NCBI RefSeq assembly: GCF_014472415.1
Contig: NZ_JACSZV010000024.1
Coordinates: 30,466 to 94,465 of the forward strand
Reading direction: 5' to 3'
Length of the DNA stretch: 64,000 nucleotides
DNA from: Pseudomonas sp. N40(2020)
GTDB lineage: Bacteria > Pseudomonadota > Gammaproteobacteria > Pseudomonadales > Pseudomonadaceae
Shown here: positions 15,957 through 24,821 of the stretch, piece by piece
Layout: every line of letters starts with the position of its first letter
How positions within the stretch are numbered: position 1 is the first letter of the stretch
Made by a program: the position numbers and the translations under genes
Notes under the pieces: generated by a model
Seen by the model: the letters and a program-made list of their open reading frames with translations, nothing else
Databases searched by the model: none
What the model was told of the DNA's origin: nothing

Positions 15957-17102
15957 TTACAGACAAGTGGCAAGCACCCGCGCGAGCTTTTGCGCGCGCG
16001 GATCCATCAAGACGTACGGCCCAAGGGTATTTGTCACAAAACCAAACGCGACATCATGCTCAGGGTCAGCAAAACCGATCGAGCCGCCCGCGCCCGGATG
16101 CCCGAACGCACGCGGGCCGAGGCCGTAGGTGGCATTCGGTACGTCGGGTTGATCAAGCATGCAGCCCAGACCGAAACGGGTGCGAGTCAGCAGGGTCTTG
16201 TCCTCGCCGATACTGTGTTCGCGGGTCAGTTCTTCAAGCATGTCGCTTTCGAGCAGGCTGCCGTCGAGCAAACCGGCGTAGAACCCGGCCAGACTCCTTG
16301 CATTGCCGTGGCCATTGGCCGCCGGCTGCTGCATGCGCCGCCATTCCGGTTTGTTCGTGCTGGTCAGCACCGACGGTGGATTGGTAAAGGCGCGGGTGGT
16401 CATGGCGGTCGGCTCGCGCATCGTCACTTGCAGCAGACGCTGAGCGGCGGCGTCGCCGGCATTGCCCTTGCCGCGGGCGATGTGCGCCACACGATGGAAT
16501 TCTTCGTCCGCCAGACCGACGTGAAAATCCAGACCCAATGGTTTGGCGACACGGGCAACGATCGATTCACCCGGCCCGCGACCATCGGCACGACGGAGCA
16601 GTTCGCCGATCAACCAACCGTAAGTGATCGCGGCATAGCCGTGACCGGTGCCCGGCGCCCACCAGGGTGCTTCGGCCGCGAGGGCGTCGACCATGGTTTG
16701 CCATTCATAGAGCGCTTCGGGGGCCAGCAGCTCGCGCAAAGCCGGCAGGCCGGCCTGATGGCAGAGCAATTGGCGCAGGGTAACGGACTCTTTGCCAGCG
16801 GCGGCGAACTCCGGCCAGTAGCGGGCAACGGGAGCATCCAGGTGCAACTTGCCTTCGGCGACCAATTGCAGAGCCGTGACGGCGGTAAAGGTTTTGGTGC
16901 AGGAGAACAGGTTGGCGATGGTGTCGCTGTGCCAGGCCTCGGCGCCGTCCTTGTCGGCGGTGCCGGACCAGAGGTCGAGGACGGTTTCTCCGCCGACCTT
17001 GATGCACAAAGCTGCGCCGCGTTCCTGGGGATCGTCGAACAGTGCGGCGAATGCCTCGCGCACCGCATCGAATTGAAGCTCGTAATGTCCCTGAATCTGC
17101 AC
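15957..17102 (-). CDS. Beta-lactamase-family serine hydrolase (EstB-type esterase)
   Basis: This 381-residue protein has the class C beta-lactamase fold signature with SCTK at residues 67-70 (catalytic Ser67 and Lys70) and the tyrosine motif in GYAAITYGW. A late Gly-rich stretch (GHPGAGGSIGFAD) replaces the KTG motif, with HPGAGGS at its core, as in EstB-like esterases that hydrolyse esters and not beta-lactams. There is no signal peptide, so it is probably cytoplasmic. GTG at 17102 was chosen because GGGGGAG precedes it by six bases; TTG at 17108 overlaps that site. Confidence 0.87.
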   Translation of the reverse strand: MQIQGHYELQFDAVREAFAALFDDPQERGAALCIKVGGETVLDLWSGTADKDGAEAWHSDTIANLFSCTKTFTAVTALQLVAEGKLHLDAPVARYWPEFAAAGKESVTLRQLLCHQAGLPALRELLAPEALYEWQTMVDALAAEAPWWAPGTGHGYAAITYGWLIGELLRRADGRGPGESIVARVAKPLGLDFHVGLADEEFHRVAHIARGKGNAGDAAAQRLLQVTMREPTAMTTRAFTNPPSVLTSTNKPEWRRMQQPAANGHGNARSLAGFYAGLLDGSLLESDMLEELTREHSIGEDKTLLTRTRFGLGCMLDQPDVPNATYGLGPRAFGHPGAGGSIGFADPEHDVAFGFVTNTLGPYVLMDPRAQKLARVLATCL

Positions 17103-17210
17103 CCGCAACTCCCCCGCGAAAACGCTCTACAAAGTGGCCCGCATTGTTCCAGCCCTTGAGGGTTTTGGGAACAGCTGTGGGCTAGGCGGTCGGATCAAAA
17201 GCAAGATCAA

Positions 17211-17282
17211 AAGATCGCAGCCTGCGGCGGCTCCTACAGAGAAGCGCGTCCCATGCAGGAGCTGCCGAAGGCTGCGATCTTT
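17211..17282. repeat. REP-type inverted repeat (GATCGCAGCC family)
   Basis: Arms AAGATCGCAGCC...CTCCTACAG and CAGGAGCTGCC...GGCTGCGATCTT match the element at 1868-1943. It lies between two minus-strand genes, 109 bases upstream of the esterase start and 14 bases beyond the hydrolase stop. Confidence 0.85.
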
Positions 17283-17295
17283 AGCGCATCACGCC

Positions 17296-19791
17296 TTAAT
17301 GACCATTGCCCGAATGCCCACCGGCATGGCCATCGCCCTGCCCCGGGCCTTTGCCGGCCTCACCTTTCCTGCCGCCTTCGGCTTCATGGACCGCTGCGGC
17401 TTTCTCCGCCTGTTTGCCAAGTTGATCAACCGCCTGCAAATTGCTCTTGCGTACCGTCTCGACAAAGCCCTGATACGGCAGATCCGTCACCCCGACCAAA
17501 CCGAAGTGGCCGTTCTCGCCATCCTGTAGACGCCCGGTCACCGGTTGGTCCAGATACTGGAACCAGTGCACGCCGACAATCGACGGCTCGCTCAGCGCCT
17601 GTTTGAGGAAGTTGGCGTACGCCGCACCGCGATCCTCTTCCTTGGCCAGTTGCGTCACGCCGCCCCAGAACGGGCCGCGATCAGCAGAGCCGAAGTTGAA
17701 CTCGGTAATCAGCACCGGTTTGTCCATAGCGTTCAATGCGGCGAAGTCATAGCCGTCTTGCGGCTTGAGGGTGTACATGTTGAAGCTCAGCACATCGCAA
17801 TACTGCGCGCAGGAGGCCACGGCTTCCGGGGTGCTGATGGCAAAACGGCCGCCGAGCAGCAGTTGATTCGGCGCGTGCCATTTCAGCGAGTCGGAGATGG
17901 TCTTGAAGTAGGTATCGGCGAAGACCTTCTGGAAGTATTTGAAGTCAGCCTCGATTTCCGGGTGCTCCGGATTCGGCAGCGGTGGCACGAAGCCCGGATC
18001 TTCCATCAATTCCCACGCCGGCAGGTCAATACCCCAGGCCTTCGACAGCCCCGCCTGGTTGCGGTACTTGTCGCGCAATTGCTTGAGGAACGCGCGTTTG
18101 GCCGGCACGTCGGTAGTCATTTTCAGGGTGCCGTAAGCCAGTGCGTAGCGCGATTGCGGATCGTTGCCCGCGCCCGCCCAGGCCAATTCGTTGTCGGCGA
18201 AGTAACCGATCAGCCAAGGATCGTCGCGGTGATCGCGGGCCGCGATGGCCACGGCGCGCTCGGTGGCCATGGCGAAACGCGGGTCGAACGGGTCAGGCAT
18301 GGCGCCCCACCAGTCGTTGCCGGTACTGATGCTGGCGTAATCGCCGACGATCGCCAGCGGCAAGGTGTAGGGCACGCGTTCCGCGTCGCTCAGCGAGTCA
18401 GCACTCCAGTTGCCGACCGTGTTGAAGCCCCAGGCTTGCAGACGATCAAGGGCGTGGCTAGCCCACTTCTGCTCATCGACCGTGGCGGTGCACGGAGTAG
18501 TGACGGGTTGATCAGCGGCTTTTTCAGCCGTCGTCGCCACGGCGTCGGTTTTCGCCGCTTCGGCGACACCGGCCTTCGGTTCGCTTGACTGTGCCGCAGG
18601 CTCGGCGGCTTTCACTGCGGTTTCTTCAACTGCGCCAGCCTTGGCCGCTTCAGCGACCCCGGCCTTGCTGTCGCTATCCGGTTTGCAGGGCTCGCCGTAA
18701 ACCCGCTGCAGGTTAGCGCCGTAGAAGTCATACCAGCGCCCATTGCCGTAGCCTCGGCCCTGATCGGCGCCGTTGCCGCCACGGTTGTCGCCCTCGCCAA
18801 AGTGACTGGCGAGCGGTTCGTCGGGTTTTGGCAGGGACTCGAACATCCACTCGCGCCCGGCCACGTAGGTCTGGTTGACGTCGGGGGTGACGGTGTTGAC
18901 GCCAAGGGAATAGAACGGATGCCCCTCAGGCGTGACCAGATACCAACGGCCATCACGTTTTTCGGTGCGGAAGAAACCGCTGGCCTTGAACGCCGGGCCT
19001 TTGCTCCAGCCGCCGAACTTGTCCAGCGAGGACTTTTCGCGCTCGGCCAGCCAGGTTTTCAGCTGTTGCTGGTCCTTGGCGGCGGCGGATTTGAGTTGTT
19101 CGTCACTGGCAATTTTTTCCGGCCATTTGCTGCGGGTCGATTGCCCGTAAGCGTCAACCAGATTGCCGTACACCGCTTGCGTGACCGCCTCACCGTCCTG
19201 CACACCAAAGCGCTCGAGCAGCAAACTCTGGGCAACTTTCGGCTGTTCCATCGACAGGCTCACCGATACCACTTGGCTGCGATCGATTTCGCCGGTGCTG
19301 CTGGCGAGCAGAATCCGCTGGCCATCAACGGTCATTGGCATCGGTGGCCCGGCTTTCATGCCCTTGCTAAGCGGCGTAGTCGCCACCAACGGCACCAGCA
19401 AGGTTTGCGCAGGGCCGGCCGGCAGGTCGACGCGGCTGGTCAATGTCTGGCCATTGTTGCTCTGGATCTGCACGTAGACCGTCACGGCCCAGTTCATTGC
19501 GCTCTGAATGCGCAGGCTCATCATGCCGGACTGCGACCAGTCCCAGGCGCCGGTTTGCGGGGTCAGGCGCAAGGTCGGGCGGGCCGCCGGGTTGAAAGTC
19601 ACGCGTCGCAGCACTTCACCTTCCGGGGTTTGCTCGGCGTTGGCTTGCGGCAGGTCGGCGTTTTCAGTGGCGATTTTCACCACGTCGGCGGGACGGACAA
19701 AGTTGAACAGTGTTTGCGGCGCAGCAGGCGCCGCCAGCAACGGGGCAGCGAAGATCAAGGCAAACACGGCAGGCAACGAACGGCGGATCAT
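17296..19791 (-). CDS. Exported GH50/agarase-like glycoside hydrolase with an internal repeat linker
   Basis: This 831-residue protein has a signal peptide, an N-terminal beta-rich domain (about 25-240), and a clan GH-A catalytic barrel. Barrel marks are GRWYLVTPEGHPFYSLGVN-type entry, WGFNTVGNWS, GYFADNELAW (acid/base Glu after Asn) and PVLITEFNFGS (nucleophile Glu). The layout is like GH50 agarases and relatives; the true polysaccharide is unknown. A low-complexity Ala/Lys/Glu linker built from two 30-residue copies starting KAGVAEAAK interrupts the barrel between two cysteines (GEPCKPD and TTPCTA). The C-terminus is Gly/His-rich. MIRRSLP at 19791 is taken as start, as it opens the signal peptide. 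Confidence 0.78.
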   Translation of the reverse strand: MIRRSLPAVFALIFAAPLLAAPAAPQTLFNFVRPADVVKIATENADLPQANAEQTPEGEVLRRVTFNPAARPTLRLTPQTGAWDWSQSGMMSLRIQSAMNWAVTVYVQIQSNNGQTLTSRVDLPAGPAQTLLVPLVATTPLSKGMKAGPPMPMTVDGQRILLASSTGEIDRSQVVSVSLSMEQPKVAQSLLLERFGVQDGEAVTQAVYGNLVDAYGQSTRSKWPEKIASDEQLKSAAAKDQQQLKTWLAEREKSSLDKFGGWSKGPAFKASGFFRTEKRDGRWYLVTPEGHPFYSLGVNTVTPDVNQTYVAGREWMFESLPKPDEPLASHFGEGDNRGGNGADQGRGYGNGRWYDFYGANLQRVYGEPCKPDSDSKAGVAEAAKAGAVEETAVKAAEPAAQSSEPKAGVAEAAKTDAVATTAEKAADQPVTTPCTATVDEQKWASHALDRLQAWGFNTVGNWSADSLSDAERVPYTLPLAIVGDYASISTGNDWWGAMPDPFDPRFAMATERAVAIAARDHRDDPWLIGYFADNELAWAGAGNDPQSRYALAYGTLKMTTDVPAKRAFLKQLRDKYRNQAGLSKAWGIDLPAWELMEDPGFVPPLPNPEHPEIEADFKYFQKVFADTYFKTISDSLKWHAPNQLLLGGRFAISTPEAVASCAQYCDVLSFNMYTLKPQDGYDFAALNAMDKPVLITEFNFGSADRGPFWGGVTQLAKEEDRGAAYANFLKQALSEPSIVGVHWFQYLDQPVTGRLQDGENGHFGLVGVTDLPYQGFVETVRKSNLQAVDQLGKQAEKAAAVHEAEGGRKGEAGKGPGQGDGHAGGHSGNGH
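18497..18676. repeat. Tandem 90-base repeat within the hydrolase gene (two imperfect copies)
   Basis: The segment GCCGCTTCGGCGACACCGG at 18554 recurs at 18644 with two changes, an offset of exactly 90 bases (30 codons). It encodes the duplicated Ala-rich linker of the glycoside hydrolase. Confidence 0.75.
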
Positions 19792-19886
19792 AAGAACGGA
19801 GTTCTCCCTAACGACCAACAATGGCCAATGGAAAAGCGATAACAGAGAGATAGACAACAAAGTGGGCAAAACTGCCCACCTATGTC

Positions 19887-22031
19887 TCAGGAAATTTCAC
19901 GACGGAAAGGAGGCAACGCATTGAGGATCGCCTTGCCATAGCGCTGGGTGACCAGACGCCGGTCGAGCAAGGTGATGGTGCCGCGATCTTCTTCAGTGCG
20001 CAGCAGACGACCGCAGGCCTGAACCAGTTTCAGCGAGGCATCGGGCACGGAGATTTCCATGAACGGATTGCCGCCCCGGGCTTCGATCCACTCCGAGAGC
20101 GCCGCCTCAACCGGATCGTCCGGCACCGAGAACGGAATCTTGGCAATCACCACGTGTTCGCAGTACGCGCCGGGCAAGTCCACGCCTTCGGCGAAACTGG
20201 CCAGACCGAACAGCACGCTGGAATCGCCGCCATCGACACGAGCCTTGTGTTTGTTCAGGGTTTCCTGTTTCGACAGGTTGCCTTGAATGAACACTTGCTT
20301 GCGCCAGTCGCGGTCGAGGCCGTCGAATACGTCCTGCATCTGCTTGCGCGAAGAGAACAACACCAGCGTGCCGCGCGAGCCTTCCACCAGATCCGGCAAC
20401 TCGCGAATGATCGCGGCCGTGTGAGCGGCGGCGTCGCGTGGATCGGCCTTCAGATCCGGCACCCGCAATACGCCAGCGTCGGCATGGTGGAACGGGCTCG
20501 GCACCACGGCGGTGACGGCTTTTTTCGGCAGGCCGGCGCGCATGCGGAAACGGTCGAAAGTGCCGAGCGCGGTCAGGGTTGCCGAAGTCACCAGACAACC
20601 GTACGCCACGTTCCACAGGCTGCGGCGCAAGGTTTCAGCCGCGAGGATCGGGCTGGCGTTGACCTCGATGTCGAACAGCGAACCGCTCTCCGCCAGGGTC
20701 AGCCAGCGGGCCATCGGCGGGCTGTCTTCCGGGTCTTCGGCGGTGAACGCCGTCCACAGTTCCCAGTTGCCCGACGCACGGGACAACAGGCTGCCGAACA
20801 GCGGATACCACTCTTCGGCCTGGTTGCTGGCGATGCCGATGTTGACCTCGCCATCCATGCCTTCCTTGAGCAGGTCGGTCAGACGGGTGAACAAATCGTT
20901 GAGACGGGAGAAGCCTTTTTTCAGCTCGATGCCCATTTCGCGCATGTGCTCGGGAATCACCCCACCGACAAAGCGATGGCGTGGCCGTTCGCGACCTTCG
21001 ACGTCTTCACCGGGTTTGAAATCGGCGATCTGCTCACAGGCGCTGAACATGAACTGCTGCTGGGTCTTGATCTCCCGCGCCAGTTCCGGCACCTGCTCGA
21101 TCAATTTGCCGAGATCGCCCGGCAGCGGATGCTGAGCCAGCAGTTTGGTGAGGTTCTTGGCGGTGGTTTCCAGCCAGTCGGCGGTGGAACGCAGGCGCGT
21201 GTAGTGAGCGAAGTGGCCGATCGCCTTGTCCGGCAGGTGATGGCCTTCGTCGAACACGTAAAGGGTATCGCGCGGATCCGGCAGCACGGCACCCCCGCCC
21301 AATGCGAGGTCAGCCAGAACCATGTCGTGGTTGGTGACGATCACGTCAACCTTGCCCATGCCTTCACGGGCTTTGTAGAAGGCGCACTGGCCAAAGTTCG
21401 GGCAATGGCGGTTGGTGCACTGGCTGTGATCGGTGGTCAGCCGCGCCCAGTCGGCGTCTTCCAGAGCATTGGGCCAACTGTCGCGGTCGCCGTCCCATTT
21501 ATTGCCGGCGAGCTTCTCGATCATGCTGGTGAAGAGCTTCTGACTGGCCTCATCGACCTCGATCTTGAAGCCTTCTTCTTCGAACAGCTGGGCAGTGGCG
21601 GTCTGCGCGTGGCCTTCCTGCAACAGCATGTCGAGCTTGGACAGGCACATGTAACGGCCACGGCCCTTGGCCAGGGCAAAGCTGAAGTTCAGCCCGCTGT
21701 TGCGCATCAGGTCGGGCAAATCCTTGTAGACGATCTGCTCTTGCAGGGCCACGGTCGCGGTGGCGATGACCAGACGTTTGCCGGCCAGTTTCGCCGTCGG
21801 AATTGCCGCGAGGCTGTACGCCACGGTCTTGCCGGTACCGGTGCCGGCTTCCACCGCAACAATTGCGGGGTCGCCACTGCGCCGGCCTTCGTCGTCGGTA
21901 TCGATATCACCGAGGACTTTGGCGATTTCAGCGATCATCAGGCGCTGGCCGTAACGCGGCTTGAGGCTCTTGGCCTCTAGAAAACGCGAGTAGGCGCCCT
22001 GGATCGTGGTTTTGAGTTCAGTGCTGATCAT
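19887..22031 (-). CDS. dinG: ATP-dependent DNA helicase DinG
   Basis: This 714-residue XPD-like superfamily 2 helicase has Walker A EAGTGTGKT near residue 61, four Fe-S cluster cysteines (YMCLSK, then QCTNRHCPNFGQCAF), the Walker B box VFDEGHHLPD and a late helicase motif QACGRLLRTEEDRG. DinG unwinds forked DNA and R-loops 5' to 3' and helps resolve replication-transcription conflicts. A 16-base LexA-type palindrome at 22054-22069 lies 23 bases before the start, so it is probably SOS-controlled as in E. coli. Convergent with nothing; the hydrolase gene follows on the same strand 95 bases later. Confidence 0.94.
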   Translation of the reverse strand: MISTELKTTIQGAYSRFLEAKSLKPRYGQRLMIAEIAKVLGDIDTDDEGRRSGDPAIVAVEAGTGTGKTVAYSLAAIPTAKLAGKRLVIATATVALQEQIVYKDLPDLMRNSGLNFSFALAKGRGRYMCLSKLDMLLQEGHAQTATAQLFEEEGFKIEVDEASQKLFTSMIEKLAGNKWDGDRDSWPNALEDADWARLTTDHSQCTNRHCPNFGQCAFYKAREGMGKVDVIVTNHDMVLADLALGGGAVLPDPRDTLYVFDEGHHLPDKAIGHFAHYTRLRSTADWLETTAKNLTKLLAQHPLPGDLGKLIEQVPELAREIKTQQQFMFSACEQIADFKPGEDVEGRERPRHRFVGGVIPEHMREMGIELKKGFSRLNDLFTRLTDLLKEGMDGEVNIGIASNQAEEWYPLFGSLLSRASGNWELWTAFTAEDPEDSPPMARWLTLAESGSLFDIEVNASPILAAETLRRSLWNVAYGCLVTSATLTALGTFDRFRMRAGLPKKAVTAVVPSPFHHADAGVLRVPDLKADPRDAAAHTAAIIRELPDLVEGSRGTLVLFSSRKQMQDVFDGLDRDWRKQVFIQGNLSKQETLNKHKARVDGGDSSVLFGLASFAEGVDLPGAYCEHVVIAKIPFSVPDDPVEAALSEWIEARGGNPFMEISVPDASLKLVQACGRLLRTEEDRGTITLLDRRLVTQRYGKAILNALPPFRREIS

Positions 22032-22053
22032 GGATTGTCGGGCGCAAAAAACG

Positions 22054-22069
22054 CTGGATAAATTTTCAG
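22054..22069. promoter_or_regulatory. LexA (SOS) box upstream of dinG
   Basis: CTGGATAAATTTTCAG fits the CTG-N10-CAG LexA consensus with an A/T-rich centre. It sits between dinG and the divergent copD-like gene, 23 bases before the dinG start and 62 bases before the other. Confidence 0.75.
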
Positions 22070-22130
22070 TGGTTTCGGATGGCGGCTATCATACCCCGCT
22101 AATTAATCCCGCGCAGAACGGAGTGCCCCA

Positions 22131-22595
22131 ATGACACCTTTTAGCCTCGTTTATCCGCTGCATGTCCTGTCCGCTCTGGTCTGGGTCGGCGGCATGTTTT
22201 TCGCCTGGATGGTCTTGCGTCCGGCGGCTGTGAAGGCTTTGGACGGCCCTGCCCGGCTGACCTTGTGGGTGGAAGTGTTTCAAGGTTTTTTCCGCTGGGT
22301 CTGGGTCGCGGTGATTCTGTTGCCGATCAGTGGTGTGGGTATGTTGCATTTGCAGCAGGTCGGGTTTGAGACCGCGCCAAAGTATGTGCAAGTGATGATC
22401 GGGCTGTATGTGGTGATGACGGCGCTGTTTATCCGGATTCAGGGGTTGATGCTGCCGGAGTTGCGTAAGGCGGTTGAAGCGAACGACTGGCCGGCGGGTG
22501 CGGCGGTGCTTGGGCGGATTCGCCGGGTGGTGGGGATTAATTTGATTGTCGGGTTGGTGCTGGTGGCGATTGCCGCGGCGAGGCCGATGATTTGA
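22131..22595 (+). CDS. CopD family membrane protein
   Basis: This 154-residue protein has four membrane helices. The first contains HVLSALVWVGGMFFAWM, a pattern with His and Trp-Val-Gly-Gly-Met found in the CopD family; the second holds FFRWVWVA. CopD-type proteins are linked to copper handling, though many short stand-alone members have no proven role. It starts ten bases after GGAG and is divergent from dinG. No copper-responsive site was recognised upstream. Confidence 0.82.
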   Translation: MTPFSLVYPLHVLSALVWVGGMFFAWMVLRPAAVKALDGPARLTLWVEVFQGFFRWVWVAVILLPISGVGMLHLQQVGFETAPKYVQVMIGLYVVMTALFIRIQGLMLPELRKAVEANDWPAGAAVLGRIRRVVGINLIVGLVLVAIAAARPMI

Positions 22596-22617
22596 AGATC
22601 GGGGATTAGATCAAAAG

Positions 22618-22795
22618 CCCCTCACCCTAGCCCTCTCCCGGAGGGAGAGGGGACTGAGTGGGGGATATTGAAGAGCTACGCCGACTTGAAAGATTGGCTT
22701 TGAATCCATAATCGACTCGGTTTTTCAGGTCGATGGATAGCGTGAGTCACCTCGGTCGGCCCCCTCTCCCTCCGGGAGAGGGCTGGGCGGGCGGC
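22618..22795. repeat. Pair of inverted hairpin repeats (CCCTCTCCCGGAGGGAGAGGG type)
   Basis: Two hairpins, 22631-22652 and 22760-22782, are built from the same CCCTCTCCC/GGGAGAGGG arms in opposite orientation, with about 105 bases between. Together they form one large imperfect palindrome, another known style of intergenic repeat in pseudomonads. The 22596-22815 gap holds nothing else visible. Confidence 0.75.
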
Positions 22796-22815
22796 GTTCC
22801 GATGAGGGTCTGCTT

Positions 22816-23574
22816 TTACAAGCGCTGCACCGTCACAGCCCCCGCCGCCCCCACTGGCCCAGGCTGACCATCAGCCCCTGCCTTGCCATTCTTGCCACCA
22901 TCGGCGCGATACACCAGGCAGCCCTTGGACTTGCCGCCCTTGCCTGCCTTGCCGCCAACACCCGCCGGGCCGCCAGCACCGCCGGCGACGTTGACCTTGA
23001 TTTGCTCAACCGGGAAGTCGCGCGGCACTTCCAGCCGCACCAGCGCACCTGGAGCGCCCGGTTGACCGTCGCTGCCGTCACTGCCATCCGCACCGTGCCC
23101 GGCAGAGCCATAGGTGCAGCCCGGATCTTCACCGTTGCCCCCGTCGAGACCGACAAAACCCGGTGCACCGGTACCGCCACGGGCATCGACCAACAGTTGC
23201 GGCGCGTTCAGTGCCTTGAATTGCAGATTCAGATTGCGCCCGGCACGGGCGGCTTTTTCGTAGGTGCCCGGCGCACCGCGCGCGGTGATCTGACTGCCTT
23301 CGCTCAAATCTGCACGAATGACCTTCATCTCCAAAGCCTGTTCACCCGGAACGATGGCGATGCGTGCTTCATGACCGAGGCGCAATTCGCCGACACTCAG
23401 TTCGGTCACGTTGGCCGGAACCAGCAAGGTGCCATAATCGGCCACTTCCAGTCGTTCGAGCTGCAAGGTGCCGGCGGTGTTGGGCAGACGCATCAGGGAA
23501 TTGGTTTCGACGCTGACCACCTGGGCGCAGGCCAAAGGGCTGATAAAAGCAGCGAGCAGACACAATTTACGCAT
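22816..23574 (-). CDS. Exported protein with collagen-like Gly-rich repeats
   Basis: This 252-residue protein has a signal peptide (MRKLCLLAAFISPLACAQ), a short beta-rich region of about 110 residues (TLQLERLEVADYGTLL and similar), then irregular collagen-like stretches: GTGAPGFVGLDGGNG, GSDGSDGQPGAPGA, GGAGGPAGVGGKAGKGG, GADGQPGPVGAAGA. Two cysteines lie among the repeats. Bacterial collagen-like proteins are usually surface-exposed or secreted. The start at 23574 overlaps the end of the upstream DUF1145 gene by eight bases, and GGAGG precedes it. Function unknown. Confidence 0.8.
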   Translation of the reverse strand: MRKLCLLAAFISPLACAQVVSVETNSLMRLPNTAGTLQLERLEVADYGTLLVPANVTELSVGELRLGHEARIAIVPGEQALEMKVIRADLSEGSQITARGAPGTYEKAARAGRNLNLQFKALNAPQLLVDARGGTGAPGFVGLDGGNGEDPGCTYGSAGHGADGSDGSDGQPGAPGALVRLEVPRDFPVEQIKVNVAGGAGGPAGVGGKAGKGGKSKGCLVYRADGGKNGKAGADGQPGPVGAAGAVTVQRL

Positions 23575-23848
23575 GGGAAGAAGCCTCCGGAGCGGCCGGG
23601 GCCGGGATGGTTTGCAGATGGAATACGCCGAACAGCAGGATGCGGCCACGATCACGCCAAGGGTGCGGGCGCCCCTTGAGGCTGCGATTGCACAGCAGCA
23701 CTTCGAACACATGGATCAGCAACAGCAGAGCGCCGGCCAGATTGACCAGCAGATGCAGCGGATGTACGAACGGCACCAGCTGATTGGCCAGTACCACGCA
23801 GCAGAACAGCAGGGTCAATAACCGCCCCAGCCCCCAGAACACTTTCAT
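23567..23848 (-). CDS. DUF1145 family small membrane protein
   Basis: This 93-residue protein has two or three hydrophobic segments (LLTLLFCCVVLANQLV, LHLLVNLAGALLLLIHVFEVLL) with a conserved His between them and a GRPHPWRDRGRILLFGVFHL motif that is typical of DUF1145. No function is known for the family. It overlaps the collagen-like gene by eight bases, implying translational coupling. It begins just after a GGGGGAGCG ribosome-binding site. Confidence 0.85.
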   Translation of the reverse strand: MKVFWGLGRLLTLLFCCVVLANQLVPFVHPLHLLVNLAGALLLLIHVFEVLLCNRSLKGRPHPWRDRGRILLFGVFHLQTIPAPAAPEASSHA

Positions 23849-24009
23849 ACGCTCCCCCGTGTTGCGAATTATTCTTTGGGCGCACAGTAACGGCTTCTGC
23901 GGGGGATAAGCCAGAGGGAAAAATGAAAAATCTTCGCCGAGCCGCTAAATGGCTGCCGGATCGACGATGATCGCCCCGGCAGCTCTAGCTCGCGGACTAC
24001 AGACACCTC

Positions 24010-24732
24010 CTAACGATTGATGTGCAGCTCCACGCGACGGTTTTGCGCGCGCCCCTCGTCGGTTGCGTTATCGGCCACCGGCTCACTCTCGCCTCGTCCT
24101 TCACTGGTCAGTTTGTTCGGTGCCAGCCCCTGACTCAGCAAATAAGCCGCGACACTGCTGGCGCGCCGTTCCGACAATGCCTGGTTATAAGCATCCGAGC
24201 CTTTGCTGTCGGTATGACCGATGACCTTGATGCTGACCACGTCGGCATTGCGCAATTTGTCCATCAGCGTATCAAGTTGGGCTCTCGCGGCGGGCGTCAG
24301 GTCGGACTTGTCGAAATCGAACAGTACGTTGCCGGCATCGCTCAACGTGATGACTTCGGTTTGCGGGGCCGGTTCGACCGGTTTCTCAACAACCGGATAT
24401 TGCGGCAGCGGGCAACCACGGTGATCGACCGGGGTATTGGCCGGAGTATCGGGGCAACGGTCGCGGCGGTCGAACACGCCGTCGTCGTCTTCATCGCCGT
24501 CCTGGGCATAACAGATCAGTCCGCCGGTAAGGATCCCCAGCGCAGCGCCGCCACCGGCCCAGCCAGCACTTTCAATAGCGCCGAGGCCGCCACCGACCAG
24601 CCCGCCGATAAGGCTGCAGATCGGCCACGTACGTTGATTGAGGGGTGCAGTGCCATCGCTGTGAGTGGCGCAACCGGTGAGCAAGCTGCCAAGCAGCAGC
24701 ACCGGCAAGACGGACCTTGAGAAAACAGTCAT
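24010..24732 (-). CDS. OmpA-family lipoprotein with a calcium-type Asp repeat (paralogue 1)
   Basis: This 240-residue protein has a lipobox (SLLTGC), a glycine-rich helical segment (LIGGLVGGGLGAIESAGWAGG), an acidic TSP3-like turn DGDEDDDGVFDRRDRC with DTPANTPVDHRGC, and an OmpA_C domain (VIGHTDSKGSDAYNQALSE, RRVELHIN). It is a clear paralogue of the next minus-strand gene (24822-25517), with the same domain order. It should be anchored in the outer membrane and bind peptidoglycan. Its Shine-Dalgarno sits in a 15-base-pair hairpin (24741-24776). Confidence 0.87.
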   Translation of the reverse strand: MTVFSRSVLPVLLLGSLLTGCATHSDGTAPLNQRTWPICSLIGGLVGGGLGAIESAGWAGGGAALGILTGGLICYAQDGDEDDDGVFDRRDRCPDTPANTPVDHRGCPLPQYPVVEKPVEPAPQTEVITLSDAGNVLFDFDKSDLTPAARAQLDTLMDKLRNADVVSIKVIGHTDSKGSDAYNQALSERRASSVAAYLLSQGLAPNKLTSEGRGESEPVADNATDEGRAQNRRVELHINR

Positions 24733-24740
24733 TGTGAAAG

Positions 24741-24776
24741 CTCCTGTGTCACCGGCCCATACCGGTTACACAGGAG
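24741..24776 (-). promoter_or_regulatory. Hairpin sequestering the Shine-Dalgarno of the OmpA paralogue at 24010
   Basis: Arms 24741-24755 and 24762-24776 are complementary over 15 bases with one mismatch and a six-base loop. On the minus-strand message the 3' arm ends in AGGAG, nine bases before the ATG, so the ribosome-binding site is inside the stem. The sequence GGTCTTTACTCC preceding the stem is shared with the leader of the second paralogue. Confidence 0.6.
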
Positions 24777-24821
24777 TAAAGACCCGCATCCGCGACTGCA
24801 CAAGCCGCGGATGCAAGAGGG

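Noticed and set aside
23952..23983. Hairpin GCTGCCGG...CCGGCAGC after the OmpA paralogue at 24010
   Set aside because: The loop is long and no T tract follows on the minus strand, so calling it a terminator is not justified.
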